Assembly (NCBI GenBank): GCA_039707655.1
Contig: CM077665.1
Location: 138,279,148 to 138,343,147 of the forward strand
Direction: 5' to 3'
DNA length: 64,000 bases
Origin: Elymus sibiricus
Taxonomy: Eukaryota; Streptophyta; Magnoliopsida; Poales; Poaceae
The position numbers and the translations under genes were made by a program. The notes beneath the pieces are model-generated. The model did not search any database. It was not told the origin of the DNA and worked only from the letters and a program-made list of their open reading frames with translations. Shown piece by piece: positions 23,000-35,393 of this stretch (the stretch's first letter is position 1; the number at the start of each line of letters is the position of its first letter).

Positions 23000-25406
23000 A
23001 ACTACAGACCACAGGACAAACAGGGTATCACTAAAGCAACTAGTTCTGGCTCTTCTCTTCTCTGTTCTTGGGTGCTTCCTTGCTGGAAAAACTGTTTCTG
23101 CCTTCTTGTTCCTGTTCCCATTGTTTTCCTCAGTAGTTCCTCTGGTGTAAACCTTGCAAAAAGTAGAATTGAGATTTTTTTTACTACTTTGCCAGGGATA
23201 GGAGGTGGTAAAGCATGGCAGGCAAGACATCCTTTATCCAAACAAATATGCTTCTTGAAACCTTTATGAAGTTTTTGTAACATGCGACTTCTCCTTACCT
23301 CAGTCTCTACTAAAGGAGTTTTCTCTCTCCTCTTCCTGTTGATGAGAAGGGCAGAAGGGGATGATGCAACCATTTCCTCCCGAGAAGTAGAGCCATCTGG
23401 TGTGTAGCTTTCCTGAACCTCATTCCCTTGCTGTAGGAGGAGATTAGAATGCAAGAGGAGGTTATCTTTGGGACAGTGGTCAGGAATAACAAATGGAAGT
23501 CTAGACGAACAAGAACTGCCTTATGATATGATATCCCATACTTGAGAGGTTATAAATTTCTTAGCCCATTCAAACTTATCAGGGGATAGCAAGGTAACTA
23601 AAAGAAACTTGATCCAGTCAATTGGTACCTGTGTAACCTATTGACTGTCATTCTTTGGGGGAAAATGTTGTTGCCATATCTGTGCTCCTTCTTGCCCAGT
23701 AGAACTTCAGTACTAGCATGCTGGTTAGGGTCTCTTTCAGTATCAGAATAAATCTCCTTCTCCTTAACAGGGGACTTCAATACTTTATGATCAGAGTGAT
23801 GCTGCTTCAAAAAATGAAGGGACTGGAAAGCCAGGGGGAGCAGACATGTCTGGAGATGTAGTGTCACTTGTAGATAGGAGCTGTAAGGGAACTCGAGGAG
23901 TTGTGTTAGATTTTGCCCTTCTCACAGTAACCTAATAATCCACTAGAGGGAAATCAGAGCCGGTAATGTTCTTGTTTGGTAGGTCAGCTTCTATGTTTGT
24001 GCCAGGAGCTATAACATTTTCCAATTTATCCTGAGCTACATCCTGATTCTCCTAAATAGTAGTAGTCCATTGTTTATATGAAAGATTGTTCTGTTGCACA
24101 ACTGCCATAACATTAGCTATAATCTCAAGCTGCATAGGATCTTCAATCATTGATATCTGAGGTGCCTGTAACTGCTAGAAGAAAAGTTCAGAGCTCTGGT
24201 CCCTGATGGGCTGAATGAGGAGAGGCCCATTAGCAACAATCAATGTCCCAGAGTTGTTGGGTTGGGCTTCAGGGTCCAGTGGATCCAGATGCATGTTCAA
24301 ATCGGAAGAAGTGGCGCCAAGGGGCCATTAGCAGATGCCATGGAGTTGCCACTATGATCTGATGGAATGTCTGAAATTGTAATGCTACTATTAGTAGGAA
24401 TAACATCTTATGGATGGGTATCTTCTGCCATAGGCTCCATACAATCATTAAGAGCAAGAAATTCCCCCTCCTGAAGCTCCAGGTCAATGACTAGATTTTG
24501 TGGCATGGCCCAATGGCCCCAGCCAGTCATATCAGCCATATCATTATCCTCATCCTCTACTGGATCTTCATTAATGCCCCATGGATTAAGTGCAAGCTGC
24601 AGGTTAAGCTATGGGGGCTGCTGTATCTCTGCATTAACAGATGGGTCTTGATGTTCATGTTGCTGAATAGGCCCCCAAAAGTGATTATGCCGATTGTGGT
24701 GAAAGTGAGGAATCAGTGGAGCTAGATGAGGATTGCCATTAGCTGGGACATGATCCTCATCTGCTGGTTCAATCCCAAGGATTTGCTGTTGAAGGATGAC
24801 CATTGGGACTGTCAGAGAGTCAGCATCATCCCCATCACCAAATACAATGCTGGTAGGAATGTCAATAAGCTCCTCCACCTTCACTTTAACCATAAGATTT
24901 GCTTTGGAACTCCTCACTTTGTCCCACATAACAAATTTACCAAATTTTCTCACGGCGTTGTTGATTTCCTTAATGTTCCTTCTGTCAAATGGGAAACCAC
25001 ACAACAACCATAATTGTTTGTTCAGTATCAGTTTTCTCCAATTCAGTCATCTGTTATGCCTCTCAAAGATAACATGAACATCTGTAAACTGATGAGGACT
25101 ATTGCTAACTAACTCATCTTTATGAAACACACTATTAAGCTTGATGTATGCTTGGACAAAGGGGCATGGAATAATCTCTGAAAACCCTAGTCTTCTATCA
25201 GTGAGAAAATCTGACAATACCCCACGAACGGTGTTGAAATCCACTTGCAGAGTAGGCATAGGCACAATCGAAACAATGGCCCATTCCTCATGAGATGGGG
25301 GAGACGCGCCTGCAATCACATGAACCCTAGCCGGGCGGCCATCCACTTGGATGCCGTGGTGGTTGGGTGCAAGAATGGCGTCGGATCAAAAGGAAAAGAG
25401 GCCATC
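23000..25406 (-). pseudogene. LINE ORF1 (gag-like, DUF4283-type)
   Basis: A probable start reads MASFPFDPTPF near 25406, followed after a frameshift by sequence including EEWAIVSIVPMPTLQ. The central part, GFPFDRRNIKEINNAVRKF to KVKVEELIDIPTSIV, looks like the DUF4283 RNA-binding region of plant LINE ORF1 proteins. A long Pro/Gln/Asn-rich tail follows, with a Cys-containing CLACHALPPPIPGKVV motif near 23220. ORF1 proteins bind element RNA into particles. Many stops and frameshifts show the copy is dead. Confidence 0.75.
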
Positions 25407-25631
25407 GGTGACCGGGGGAGGGGTGGATTGGTCTCCGGTGCTCCTCGGGTGGATGCAAGCGATGTAATGGAGGCAACAATCAGGCGATTCTGGACGGAGG
25501 TGGAGGGAGCAGCCGGGAAGAACCTGCCTATCGAGGCACTATCAATGGAGGTGGAGGGAGCATCCGGGAAGAACCTAAGCAGGCTCTCGAGCAATCGAGG
25601 CACTTGTGGTAATTTTTGATGGTCTAGTTGT

Positions 25632-25784
25632 ACCTTTTGGCATTGTGTGTTTGGCTTCGTGTGATTTTTATTGAAACTTGTTGAGGTTGTTGTACCTTAT
25701 TAACGGTTAACTTGGGTTTGTGCCATGACTTTTGTATCTAAAGGTTTTTATGGTACATATGGAGAAAGCATAGAGTAGGCCGTT
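25632..25784. other. Flank of the LINE insertion, nothing recognised
   Basis: Short A/T-rich host sequence between the LINE target duplication and the hairpin element. Confidence 0.5.
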
Positions 25785-26170
25785 TCGGTTACCGAGCTCC
25801 ATGGAGGCCGAAATTTGGAAAAAAAATTGAAAGTCAAACTTTTCAGTTTCAATTTTTTTGAAAAGATATATACATGTATTTAAGGATGTAATGTATACGT
25901 GTGCAAAATTTCATGATGAAATACTTCGAATCGCGATCTGTGCCAAAAAAAAAACAGAATCATGAACTTTGAGGAATGAAGAGTACACGTGTTCAAAAGC
26001 CACCATTTTTGCACAACCCTCATTTCAACGTATTTCATCATGAAATTTTACACACAAGTACATTATGCCACTAGGTATATGTGTATTTGTTAGAATATTT
26101 TGAAACATAAAAGTTGAATTTTGATTATTATTTTTCAAAGTCTGGCCTCCATGAAGTTCGTCCTCCATTC
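25785..26170. mobile_element. Long imperfect hairpin element (MITE-like)
   Basis: GAGCTCCATGGAGGCC near 25793 is the imperfect inverse of GGCCTCCATGAAGTTC near 26143. Further in, AATTTCATGATGAAATACTT (about 25908) is inverted at ATTTCATCATGAAATTTT (about 26032). The two arms therefore pair over much of the length. Outer target duplications were not found, so the superfamily is open. Confidence 0.6.
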
Positions 26171-26700
26171 AGAATTTTTAGAAGCATACATATATATAGT
26201 GTTGTGATATCTTCTCCTATCCTTAAAATTTATTTTGGACCAGTCACTTTGTCGAGTGGAAGGGCCAAAAGTAAAAACAACCTGATCAACAAATGTGAAA
26301 CATAAGCAGGCTTGTCCTAATACCAATATAGCAAAGTTCATTGTATTAATTTCACTTAGTACTCAGCTGAACTATATAACAGAGCAAACTCAAGAATGCA
26401 ACCCGTGTTAGCAGAAGGGATATTAATGACAAAATCAAAAAGAAAGAGGAACAAGTTTCGGTTTGTTTCTAAAGAAGACTAATTTCTATGAGTGATGTTC
26501 CCTGACACAAAATTTGAACAGCGACAAAAAAGTCAAAAACAAATCAAGGAAGAAATAATTACAGTACTGATTTGACCGTAAATAAAAAACAAGACATGAT
26601 TTTTTTAAATATTACACAGCTATGACTAAATAGAAAACCAGAATTTTTTATTGTCAAACTCTTCCTATATATATATGCAAAAAATAAAAATATATTGAAA
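26171..26700. other. A/T-rich sequence, no gene seen
   Basis: No frame with recognisable protein content and no element ends found. Confidence 0.5.
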
Positions 26701-28300
26701 AATTGCACATACATTACACAAAATTTACACTTTGCCGTATTGTGCAAGAGCAAGTGCAAACTAGTGCAATTTCAATAATAATTGTAAGTTTAGTAGATCA
26801 ACTGAAAAAATTCTATCTTTATTTCCTAACATAAAATTACTTAATGTCACATGATTGCACAACTTCCATATGCACAAATATAGGTGAAAATCCAATAGCC
26901 AAAAACTTGACTAGGCAACAATAACAAAAACTGCAGTTAAAAACATTAGCACAAGTGGGGGGGGGGGGGACTAAAACAAATGTTATTATAAGATAGAATG
27001 AATTAAAAGCATTTACAAAATGTATTATATTTTACGTTTTCAAGTAGTGCTACATGTTTGAATCATGAAACCGCTGCCACATGCATGCACAAGTATAACC
27101 GAAAATCCAACAACCAGGATATCAACTAAGCAACTACAACATAAATGGGTGCCACAAAAGTTAGCGCACTCGACAAAACTTAAAAAGCGAAATTATTATT
27201 AATCTAAAGTACAATGAACTAAAAGCATTAGTATTATCTTAAAACATGAAGGAAAAATCAATGTTTAATTTGGTCAATTACTAAAATGAAGCTCATTTTA
27301 AGTTACTAACACAAAATGAAGTAGTGTGATGCGATTGCAACATCAAACCATTCACGTGTCCAAAAATACAAGAGAGAACGCAACAAGCAAAACATCAACT
27401 AGGGATTTTTTTTGGATCCAGAAACATTATTACAAGCTAGAAAAAAACATAAATTAAAACAAATATTATTCTAAGGTAGAATGTATTAAAGGCATTGTTA
27501 TTATCCTAAATAATAAAGAAAATGGAGAAATCATATCACATAAATGATGACGAAAAATGCATACGCATCTTTTAGACCTTGCGTTGTTCAATAATATTCA
27601 AGGACAATTACGTAGTAGTGTAAGTTTACGACAACAATCTGATTTTGCGCATATATTTTATATACTTTGCATTATACATCCATGTCATACTCAAGGTCCA
27701 AACAACAAAACGACAATGAGAACGACTGAAGCTCGGGCACCAAAAAAATTCTGTGTGGTTAGGCCCTTTTAATTAGCATTCAGATATGGAAATTTGACCG
27801 TTGTTTTCTCTACTTTATTGACTGGGCTTTTATCCATGAAAGAGGTGTACTAATGAGTTGGGCCAACTCATAAGACTACTACAAACCAACCACCAGATTT
27901 TTTCTTTTACTTATTTTCTATTATAGATAGAACATGACAGAAAAAGAAAAGGAAAATATAAAAAGTCACATGCCCACAAAGAAAACAAAAATGTAGATAC
28001 AGACAAAAACAAATATTATTCTAATGAAGAATGAATTAACAACTTTGATATTGCCCTAAAAATGAATGAAAATGAAGCGAGAAAATCTAAATCAAATGAT
28101 GACGAAAACTTGCACACCTATTACATAGAACTTGCATTGTTTTTTGAGTAAGCAAGAACAAGCCCATAATGGTGCAACTTTTCACAGAACAATATTATTA
28201 GCACACCAGTTACATATAATTTTAATGTTACATTTGTGTTATACTTCATGCTCGAATAACAAAAACCAATATTGAAAACTAACTGTCTCTCAACATGTCA
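26700..28300. repeat. Old degenerate tandem array with units of roughly 200-280 bp
   Basis: Several anchors recur: AACAAATATTATTCTAA near 26975 (variant), 27452 and 28008; CAACAACCAGGATATCAACT-like words near 26892, 27108 and 27380; and ATGATGACGAAAA near 27545 and 28098. The order of anchors is kept while bases have drifted widely. No coding frame is supported. A homopolymer of G lies near 26958. Confidence 0.5.
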
Positions 28301-28532
28301 AAAATAAATTGCATATTATATCAATGGTGTTATCGCCCTTAACATGTATGTGCACGCACACACCTGCACACAAAGAAAAAATGGAAATAAAAGAAAAAGA
28401 AAGGAGACATAGAAAACACATTTTTACTCCATAAAAGATGCCTTTATGAGCTTGCCAAATTGATCTCAATTATACTCTGCTCCATGAACACGGCCACCAA
28501 TAATCTCAGGCATACGTTACATGTCCAAGTGT

Positions 28533-29889
28533 TTTTTCTCGAATATGCATGAGTGTGCGTACTACATATTAAAAAAGAGAGTGGGAGTACAGAGCCCCTC
28601 CACCTCAATGTTACATTGCAATACATGCACATCAACTCCATACGACGCACTACCTCAACGATGCTAACTTCTCGCACTAGCCCACACTACTAATTCCCCA
28701 AGGAAGGTGTTGATGTCCCCCTTGAGTATCCCCCCTTGCTTCCATGTTCTTCCCTCAGCCTCAATTCTAGGAATAACATGGTTCATGGATGGGGTTGTGT
28801 CGTCGAACACAATGACGTTACGGTGTTTCCATAGCTCCCAAACTACCAGGGTTAGAATTGCCCTAGAATCCTTCTTGGCTCTTCCGGTCCCACACTTGTC
28901 CATGCACCATTGCGAGATGCTCTCACCCCTCCACAAACTACTATCTAGACGTCCCTAATAAACACGCAATCGAGGAGTAGGTGGTTAATGGTCTCTTCTT
29001 CTTGGTTGCAGAAAGCGCGCCACTCTTGGTGGTTGAGTCTGTGACGAGCTAGCCGGTCTGACGTCCAACATTTGTTCTACATGAGAAGCCATGCGAAAAA
29101 GCGGCATCAAAGTGGAGCCCTGGATCTCCAAGTAAACTCGGTTGTCGGGACCACCTCTCTGCCCCAAAATCTTGCACCATATGTTGTCCTTGTCGAGAAG
29201 CATCCGTCCATCTCCCAAGACCACACGATGGAGTCATGCACGTCAAGGTTGAGTTGTATCTGCGTGGTTTCGGTCCACCAATTGAGGTATTCCTGCAGCA
29301 TGGGGGCTGTCAGTTCCGACCAAATAGTGTTAGCCTAACCGCCGTCCGCCAATGCATGTCTGACAGTGCAATTAGAGCGCACTCGAGAGCTGATACGAGC
29401 ATAAATGTTCGGCGCCCCCTCCTGTACCCTTCGGCCATGTAGCCACTTGTCCTCCCAGAATAGAGCATTGTTTCCATTACCAAGTGTGCAGCGAGCCGCC
29501 GCCCTAAAAAGTTGCCTCGATTCCTTAGGCACATTGCTTTGGACCTCCTCCCATGGACTTCTAGGGCCAGTTCGTTGTAGCCACAATCATCTGGCATGCA
29601 TCGCTATATTAAACCACTTCAAGTTAGGAATGCCAAGGCCACCTGCCCATTTTGGGGTACAAACTGATTCCCACGCCACCGGGCATTGGCCACCGGAGGC
29701 CTGGGCTCGGGCACATCAAAGGAACCCACGACAAATCTTATTCATGTCCGCAATAGTCTTCTGCGGGATATCGAGCGCGAGCATTGCGTGCAACGGGATC
29801 GCGCAGAGCACCGATTGGACAAGCAGTAGCCACCCACTCTTGGGCATCTTTGCAGCCTTCCACCTTAGTAGTGCCTCCTCTAATTCATC
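28533..29889 (-). mobile_element. 5'-truncated L1-type LINE
   Basis: A perfect 14-bp direct repeat ACATGTCCAAGTGT flanks it (28519-28532 and 29890-29903), and a short A tail is at the left edge, so it reads on the minus strand. The 5' end starts inside ORF2 downstream of the RT active site, the usual outcome of incomplete target-primed reverse transcription. Length is 1357 bp. Confidence 0.9.
28664..29889 (-). pseudogene. C-terminal part of LINE ORF2, broken
   Basis: It begins DELEEALLRWKAAKMPKSG and GWLLLVQSVLCAIPLHAM, matching the conserved RLVLVQSVL-type block after the RT domain of plant LINEs. Later pieces include FWEDKWLHGRR and, at the end, LTLVVWELWKHRNVIVFDD, which matches the usual LINE C-terminus. 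Pieces lie in different frames with several stops. No zinc knuckle is intact. Confidence 0.82.
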
Positions 29890-29903
29890 ACATGTCCAAG
29901 TGT

Positions 29904-30600
29904 GTCCACCGTCACAGGCAGCATTCATGCAGCATTGTTACTCTAGTTACTACATGTGTGCACCGTTTCAAAAAAATCGACTGACTCTAATTGTTTCTTC
30001 AGACAACTGAAGAATAGTTAAAGTAGTGTTTAATACATATTCTGGCATATTCATTGACATCCGATTTGTCGAGAGGTAAACTAAGAATTACTCCACAATC
30101 TTTCGATAAAAAGCCAGTCCATCTAACGAGGTGGGGACGTTGAATCTACATCCAACCGCTACCTTTAATAACTTTCATAGTCCTGTCATAACTTCTCATA
30201 AGAAGAAGAAAATAAGGCCCTGTAAAATAATTAAACATATAAAATGGGTGGTTAGTTGCATTTGAAAAAATCGACTATACATTTTTTGTTACCAGATTTG
30301 GAAAATTGCTAATAATCAAAATTGAAGAATATTTGGCACTTCTCCGCGATATTCAGTTATAAAGTAAAACTTTCCTCACAAAAAAAAGGAATAGAGGATC
30401 CACCATCCATGCAATTTTCATCCCATAACTCCTAGGTCCAACAACCGAAATGTTATATCCTCAAATAAGCAAGACAACCAATCCTATTCGGCGTGTAGGT
30501 CGATTGTTAGCGACTTGGCGCATACCCCCTACTCCCGCCACGTACACATTTGGCACCAACCCAAGTAGCTCCTTTTCGGTTTTGAGAAGGTTTTACAACC
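29904..30600. other. A/T-rich flank, no gene seen
   Basis: No supported coding frame or element end between the truncated LINE and the next repeat array. Confidence 0.5.
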
Positions 30601-31260
30601 TTCCCATACCAGTTTTTTTCTTTTTTCCTTCTGGTGTTTTCTGCCTTTTCACATTTTCGCTATTTCCTTTCCTTTTCATTTCCCCCTTTTTGCATGTTAT
30701 TTTTCCTTTTCCTTTATTTTTTTTATTTTGTGATCATCCTTTTCAAATTTGTGAACTATTTTCTGAAATTGTTAACGTTTTTCGATTTTGCCAACATTGT
30801 TTTACGAAATTGTGGACATTATTAAAATTCAGAACATTTTTTACAAATTTGTCATGATTTTTTGAATAAGTGAACATTTGTTTTGATAGAGTAAACCTTT
30901 CATATAAACTCATGATATTTCCTTGAATCGGCAAACATTTTTCGAATCGTCGAACATTTTTTTGGAATTTGGGAACAATTTCTAAATTTAATGATTTTTT
31001 TTGTTTAACTAACATTTTTCAAAATTAACGAAAAAACCTAATCAGGTAGCATTTTAAGAATTGATGAACGTTTTTTTCATTCACAATCCATTTTTAATTT
31101 TTGTGAATTCATCAATAATTCTTGAATTTGCAAATATATTTTTATCCAGAAACATTTTTTGATTACATGGACATTTTTTATTAAAATCCACAAACCTTTT
31201 ATGATTTCTTGAACAGTTTTTTAAAATTCACAAAATAAGCAATCCTGAAATATTTAAATA
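30600..31260. repeat. A/T-rich array of GAACATTTTT-type units
   Basis: Units such as TTGTGAACTATTTT, CGAACATTTTTTTGG and ATGGACATTTTT recur every 25-35 bp with drift, as at 12460-13735. Frames across it are Phe-rich artefacts. Confidence 0.6.
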
Positions 31261-31589
31261 AGAAAAAAAAGTAAAATGCAAAAAAACAGAAAAGAAAAAA
31301 TAGGGAGCGTCCCTGCGCAAGGGCCGCCCCAAAGGTGGTGCGCAGGGGAATGGGGAGTGTGCTCAAAATAGGAGAGCAACTAACTGGAGCTTAGCCCATG
31401 CAGGGATCTCCAGCGATCATTTTTTGTGTACTAGGAGCACTTCAAGTGGTGCTTCCAGCCGCCACCACATGTCATGTGCTGGGCTCTCTCTGGATTTCGG
31501 TTTTATTTTTTATGTATGCTTTTTCGGGTTTTATATGGGTTTTCTCGGGTTTTGCCCCTTTTTTCCTAGGTTTGAAAAGAATTATGGAT

Positions 31590-32160
31590 TTTTTTTGTGA
31601 AAAACAGTTATTCTTTCACAAGAGGCATATATTTGTTTATGTGAAAAACACAGCTGAGCTTCTCAAAAAAACTATGCTTGCACGAGAAGCACATATTTTC
31701 TTCTAGTGAAGGCATAGATTTACTTCTTCAAGAAGAAAATAATATGTGCTTCCACGAGAAGCAGAGATTTGCTTCTCGTGAAGGCACATATTTGCTTTCG
31801 CGACAAGCAAACATCTATGCTTCTCGGATTTTTTTTTGAGAAACACATGTTTGCTTCTCATTGAGTCATAGATTTGCTTTCACGGGAAGCACAATTGTGC
31901 TTTTTGGAAAAAAAAGGTTTTCATGAGAAGCACAATTTGCTTCTTATGAAGACACAAATTTGCTTCCGTGAGAAACAGAACCGTGCTTCCTAGAAAAATT
32001 GTGCTTCCATAAGAAGCACATATTTGCTTGCATTGAATGCATAGATTTGCTTCCGTGAGAAGCATAAATGTGCTTCTCGGAATGAAAAAAAGCAAATATT
32101 TGCTTCTTGTGAAGGTATAGATTTGCTTCCGCCAGAAGCACAACCGTGCTATTTGAAAAA
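31590..32160. repeat. Degenerate array of AGAAGCACA / TTTGCTTC units
   Basis: Words like GAGAAGCACATATTTGCTTC occur about every 35-45 bp. The two halves are inverted relatives (AGAAGCA and TGCTTCT), so each unit can form a small hairpin. At least ten units are visible. The type is familiar from large class II elements in Triticeae but is not assigned here. Confidence 0.7.
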
Positions 32161-32899
32161 GGGAAAAAAGTGCTTCGGGCTCCTGGTTTTTTCTTCCTTT
32201 TTTCTCGTCATTTTTTTTGCCATTTCTTTTTTGAGTTTTTTAATTGGTTTTCTCTTAAAAACTATTTGTTTTTTTTGTAAAAAATTTGGTCAAAACCTAT
32301 TAGAATGTAATCTAGTTTTGAAAATCTCGACGCGAGAATCCAACCGTGAAATTTTCGAGGGATTTCCATTTAAAAGATAAACATTTTGAATATACAAATC
32401 TACAAAAAAACTTTTAGGTTGTAACAAGTGATGCACATCCAGTGCACCACTTATCAACGCTTGAGAAGGTGGGAGTGACATTTTCAATGGGTAATCCTTA
32501 ACCGGTGATTTCGCCCGAAATCAAAAAATGGGAGAGAAAAATATGTCAAGGAAAAATAGGAGAGAAAGAAAATCTAAGGGAAGCAAAAGTAACTTTCGAA
32601 AGTTTAGTTATAGGAGCTCCCACGCAAGACATAGCTGACGGATCACCCATGAGTATTGTCCCCGCATGGGCCAGGACCGATAGCGTGCAATTATACTTGC
32701 GGGCCGGGGGGTCGACAACCGGTTTTAATCACTTTTGAAGTAGTTTTTTTTTGGCTATTGATGTTGTCCTTAGCCTCTTATTTATTCTTTGTTTTCTCTT
32801 TTTGTTCACATTTCAATGTTTTCTATTTTCTTTACTTATTTACAATTAATTTTATTTATTTCCTTTTAGTTTCCTGGTTCATTCTATATGTTCTTTAAG
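32161..32899. other. No gene seen
   Basis: T-rich sequence, then a short stretch of mixed composition (32500-32720) without recognisable protein. A CGGGCCGGGGGG patch lies at 32700. Confidence 0.5.
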
Positions 32900-33379
32900 A
32901 ACAACATTTTTTTGACAAATGAAAATTTGTAAAAATACATGATTTATTTTTCAAACACATGAACATTTTGGAAATTGCAAGTACATTTCTTATAATGCAT
33001 AAATACTTTTTTAAATTACACAAACATTTTATGAAAAGGTGTAAACACCTTTTTAAATTACAGGAACATTTTTTGTGAACGTGCAATAATTTTAAATAGG
33101 ATGGCACCTTTCCAATAACATGGAAAATTTTGAAAAATGCGTGAACACTAGAGCATTATTTTAAAAGGCCTGAACACCTTTTTGAACTAAAGATTTTGTT
33201 TTTTTGAAAAATAGTTGAACAATTGTTTGCAATACACGGACATTTTTAGATAGATGAACATTAAAAAATACATAAATAGTTTGTAGTAATACATATATAA
33301 ATCTATATTAATGAATACATGACCTTTTTATTTATTTTTGTTACAAGTTTTTTTATGAGTTATGTCTAATTAATAAAAA
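32900..33379. repeat. A/T-rich GAACATTTT-type array
   Basis: ACATGAACATTTTGG, ACACAAACATTTTATG and similar words recur with drift up to the Helitron edge at 33379. Probably the target into which the Helitron inserted. Confidence 0.55.
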
Positions 33380-34970
33380 CTAGCAAGGTGGCCCTCGCAA
33401 ATGCGAGGGCTAACACTATTATATTAAATATTTTCTGTTGTTCACACTCTTAGTTATATTTTGTATTTATTTTCTTAGTAGGAGTAATTCGTTTTACATT
33501 ATCTTTTTGGTGTTGATTCGCTTTAACGCGTAGGCTTGACTTAAGTGGTTGCACGATAATGTTACTGTTGCAGTGCGGGATTGATATGAAATGGCAGCTC
33601 CATGTATTATATACAATCCAAATATGAGTGTTTTGTACAGGCTAGAGTTTTTCTTCTCCTTATCATGTACTACATTTTCGCATGTTTTTCAAATAAATTG
33701 CAGTATATAAATTATATAATTTAGACTCATGCGTTTGCCACCTATAAGATTTTTTATTTGGTTTATTTTCACCGTATGAAATAGTCACCTATAATTTGGG
33801 CTCATGTGTATGTCGCTTATAATTTGCATCATATAATATATTAACAGTAGGATTTATTTGTGAAAGTAGTAACGGTTTTCTTTTGGAATGATCAGTTGGG
33901 CTTTAGCCAACACAGAACATGCGAAAAAATGTCTCTGCCTACTTACACACGTCTTTCTTCTCAAAGGGAAAAAACATACACATGTCTGTTTCTTCGCTAG
34001 AGAAATAAAACTGAGACATCACTTGATCCCCTTTCTCATTTGCTTCTATCAGCTCGCCCACGCAATCAATTTCATGTGATAAATATAATTACTTAAGGTA
34101 CTGCATTTTAGTGTTAGATGTTACTTTGATTATGCACCGTCGACTTTTTGAGGGCTTGGGACCGGCATAGGCAGTGTTACGCCTCCCTAAAGCGTCGTCG
34201 TGATTAATCATAGTTTTTTCTTTTTGCAAAGGCAAATTAAACTTTAATAACTGCCCGATTCTGCATATTTAATTGATGACACGGTGATGAATGCCCTATT
34301 TGCTTGGACTACTGTAATAAACTTAACATACCAGATTATATATGTTGTCCATGTTTTGTATGATTGATTTTTTTAGAAACGTTTGCTTTTTTGCCTACTC
34401 CACTTTTAGCCACCCCACCCCATGTATACCCAATAGATGATAGTAAGAGAAAAATAAGCAAATAATGAGAAATCTTAGTTTGTGTTCGTATACAACTAAT
34501 TTAGCAAACACTAAAAGTATGAAAATTGGAATTTTAAACAGATGTCAATGACTTCACATATTTATCTTACCTTTCAAAAAATAATATCTTTGTACACTAT
34601 ATTCTCGAGCATCTCATTCTTGTTAGTTTCTTCATCATCTACCATTATCTGGGTCGTATGATCTTTGAGATGTATAATATGGGATCAATTGTAAAATGGA
34701 CCGGCTTTGTATCAACGAATCTTCTCCGTTCTTATTTCGAACTGTTTTATTATTTCCTAGGTGGTATAGTTCTATTCTTAGGTGTCCTTTATGTCCCTTG
34801 ATCCAGTTCAGCCTGCACTGTAAATGCATGCGAGGGCATGGATGATGAATTGTAGTGTTAGTTTTCCACATGACAACAAATGCATTGATTCGTTGTTGCC
34901 TCTTTGTAGCCTTTATGCATAATACTCGAGCATTTTGTCATGTTTTCTTTTGCATGTATCACCTTCTTTT

Positions 34971-35393
34971 AATATGTGCGGTATTTTGCTCCATACGCAT
35001 CTTGTCCATAGGGAAATAGTAACGGATATTGCATTTCCAGGAATTTTGGATGGTTCTCGCATATTCTTTTCGGCTTCGTGTCTTCGTGTGGAAGAATGAT
35101 GGCATGCCCTTTTTTATTTTCTGTTGTATCATTGACAATGAGTGCTCCCTTTTTAGATGTTGATAGCATGTTATACTGTTTGGCATCTCTTTGTCATTTA
35201 TTGATTATTTTCAATTTGACGTCATAATAGTCACCTTCTTTGAATCTGCCCCTTTCCATTCTGAATGTTTTTGCTAGCATATTATCTCTATCCAACAGAT
35301 TTTTGAGGCTTGCAACGATGTGGGGATCTATTGACTCAATTTTCCCATTGAAGTTGTCGACACTGATATCCTATTTATGACCTCGCTTTCCAT
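34971..35393 (-). pseudogene. Helitron Rep/helicase protein fragment (Helitron-like N-terminal region)
   Basis: The minus frame reads IDPHIVASLKNLLDRDNMLAK, then FRMERGRFKEGDYYDVKLKI, then AKQYNMLSTSKKGALIVND, and finally ENHPKFLEMQYPLLFPYGQD. The last block, with P(L/S)LFPYG, is a hallmark just upstream of the Rep domain in plant Helitron proteins. Full proteins run over 1000 residues with Rep and Pif1-like helicase domains; only about 140 residues are readable here. Two in-frame stops interrupt it and TAA ends it after KYRTY. Related but weaker sequence may extend to about 35706. Confidence 0.82.

Larger units (their letters stand above)
19471..25617 (-). mobile_element. L1-type LINE, nearly full length, with internal deletion and nested MITE
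   Basis: The element is bounded by a perfect 14-bp target duplication GATGGTCTAGTTGT at 19457-19470 and 25618-25631. An A-rich 3' end (TTTTTT on the plus strand) lies at the left edge, so it reads on the minus strand. ORF1 lies at about 23000-25406, with ORF2 from 22774 leftward. The 5' region has a duplicated GGTTCTTCCCGG segment (about 25490-25580). The body is 6147 bp including a 392-bp MITE. It inserted just beyond the 3' end of the SDR pseudogene. Frameshifts, stops and a large ORF2 deletion make it inactive. Confidence 0.93.

Noticed and set aside
30450..30857. 135-codon Phe-rich frame
   Set aside because: It runs through a T-rich degenerate repeat array; the Phe runs are compositional.
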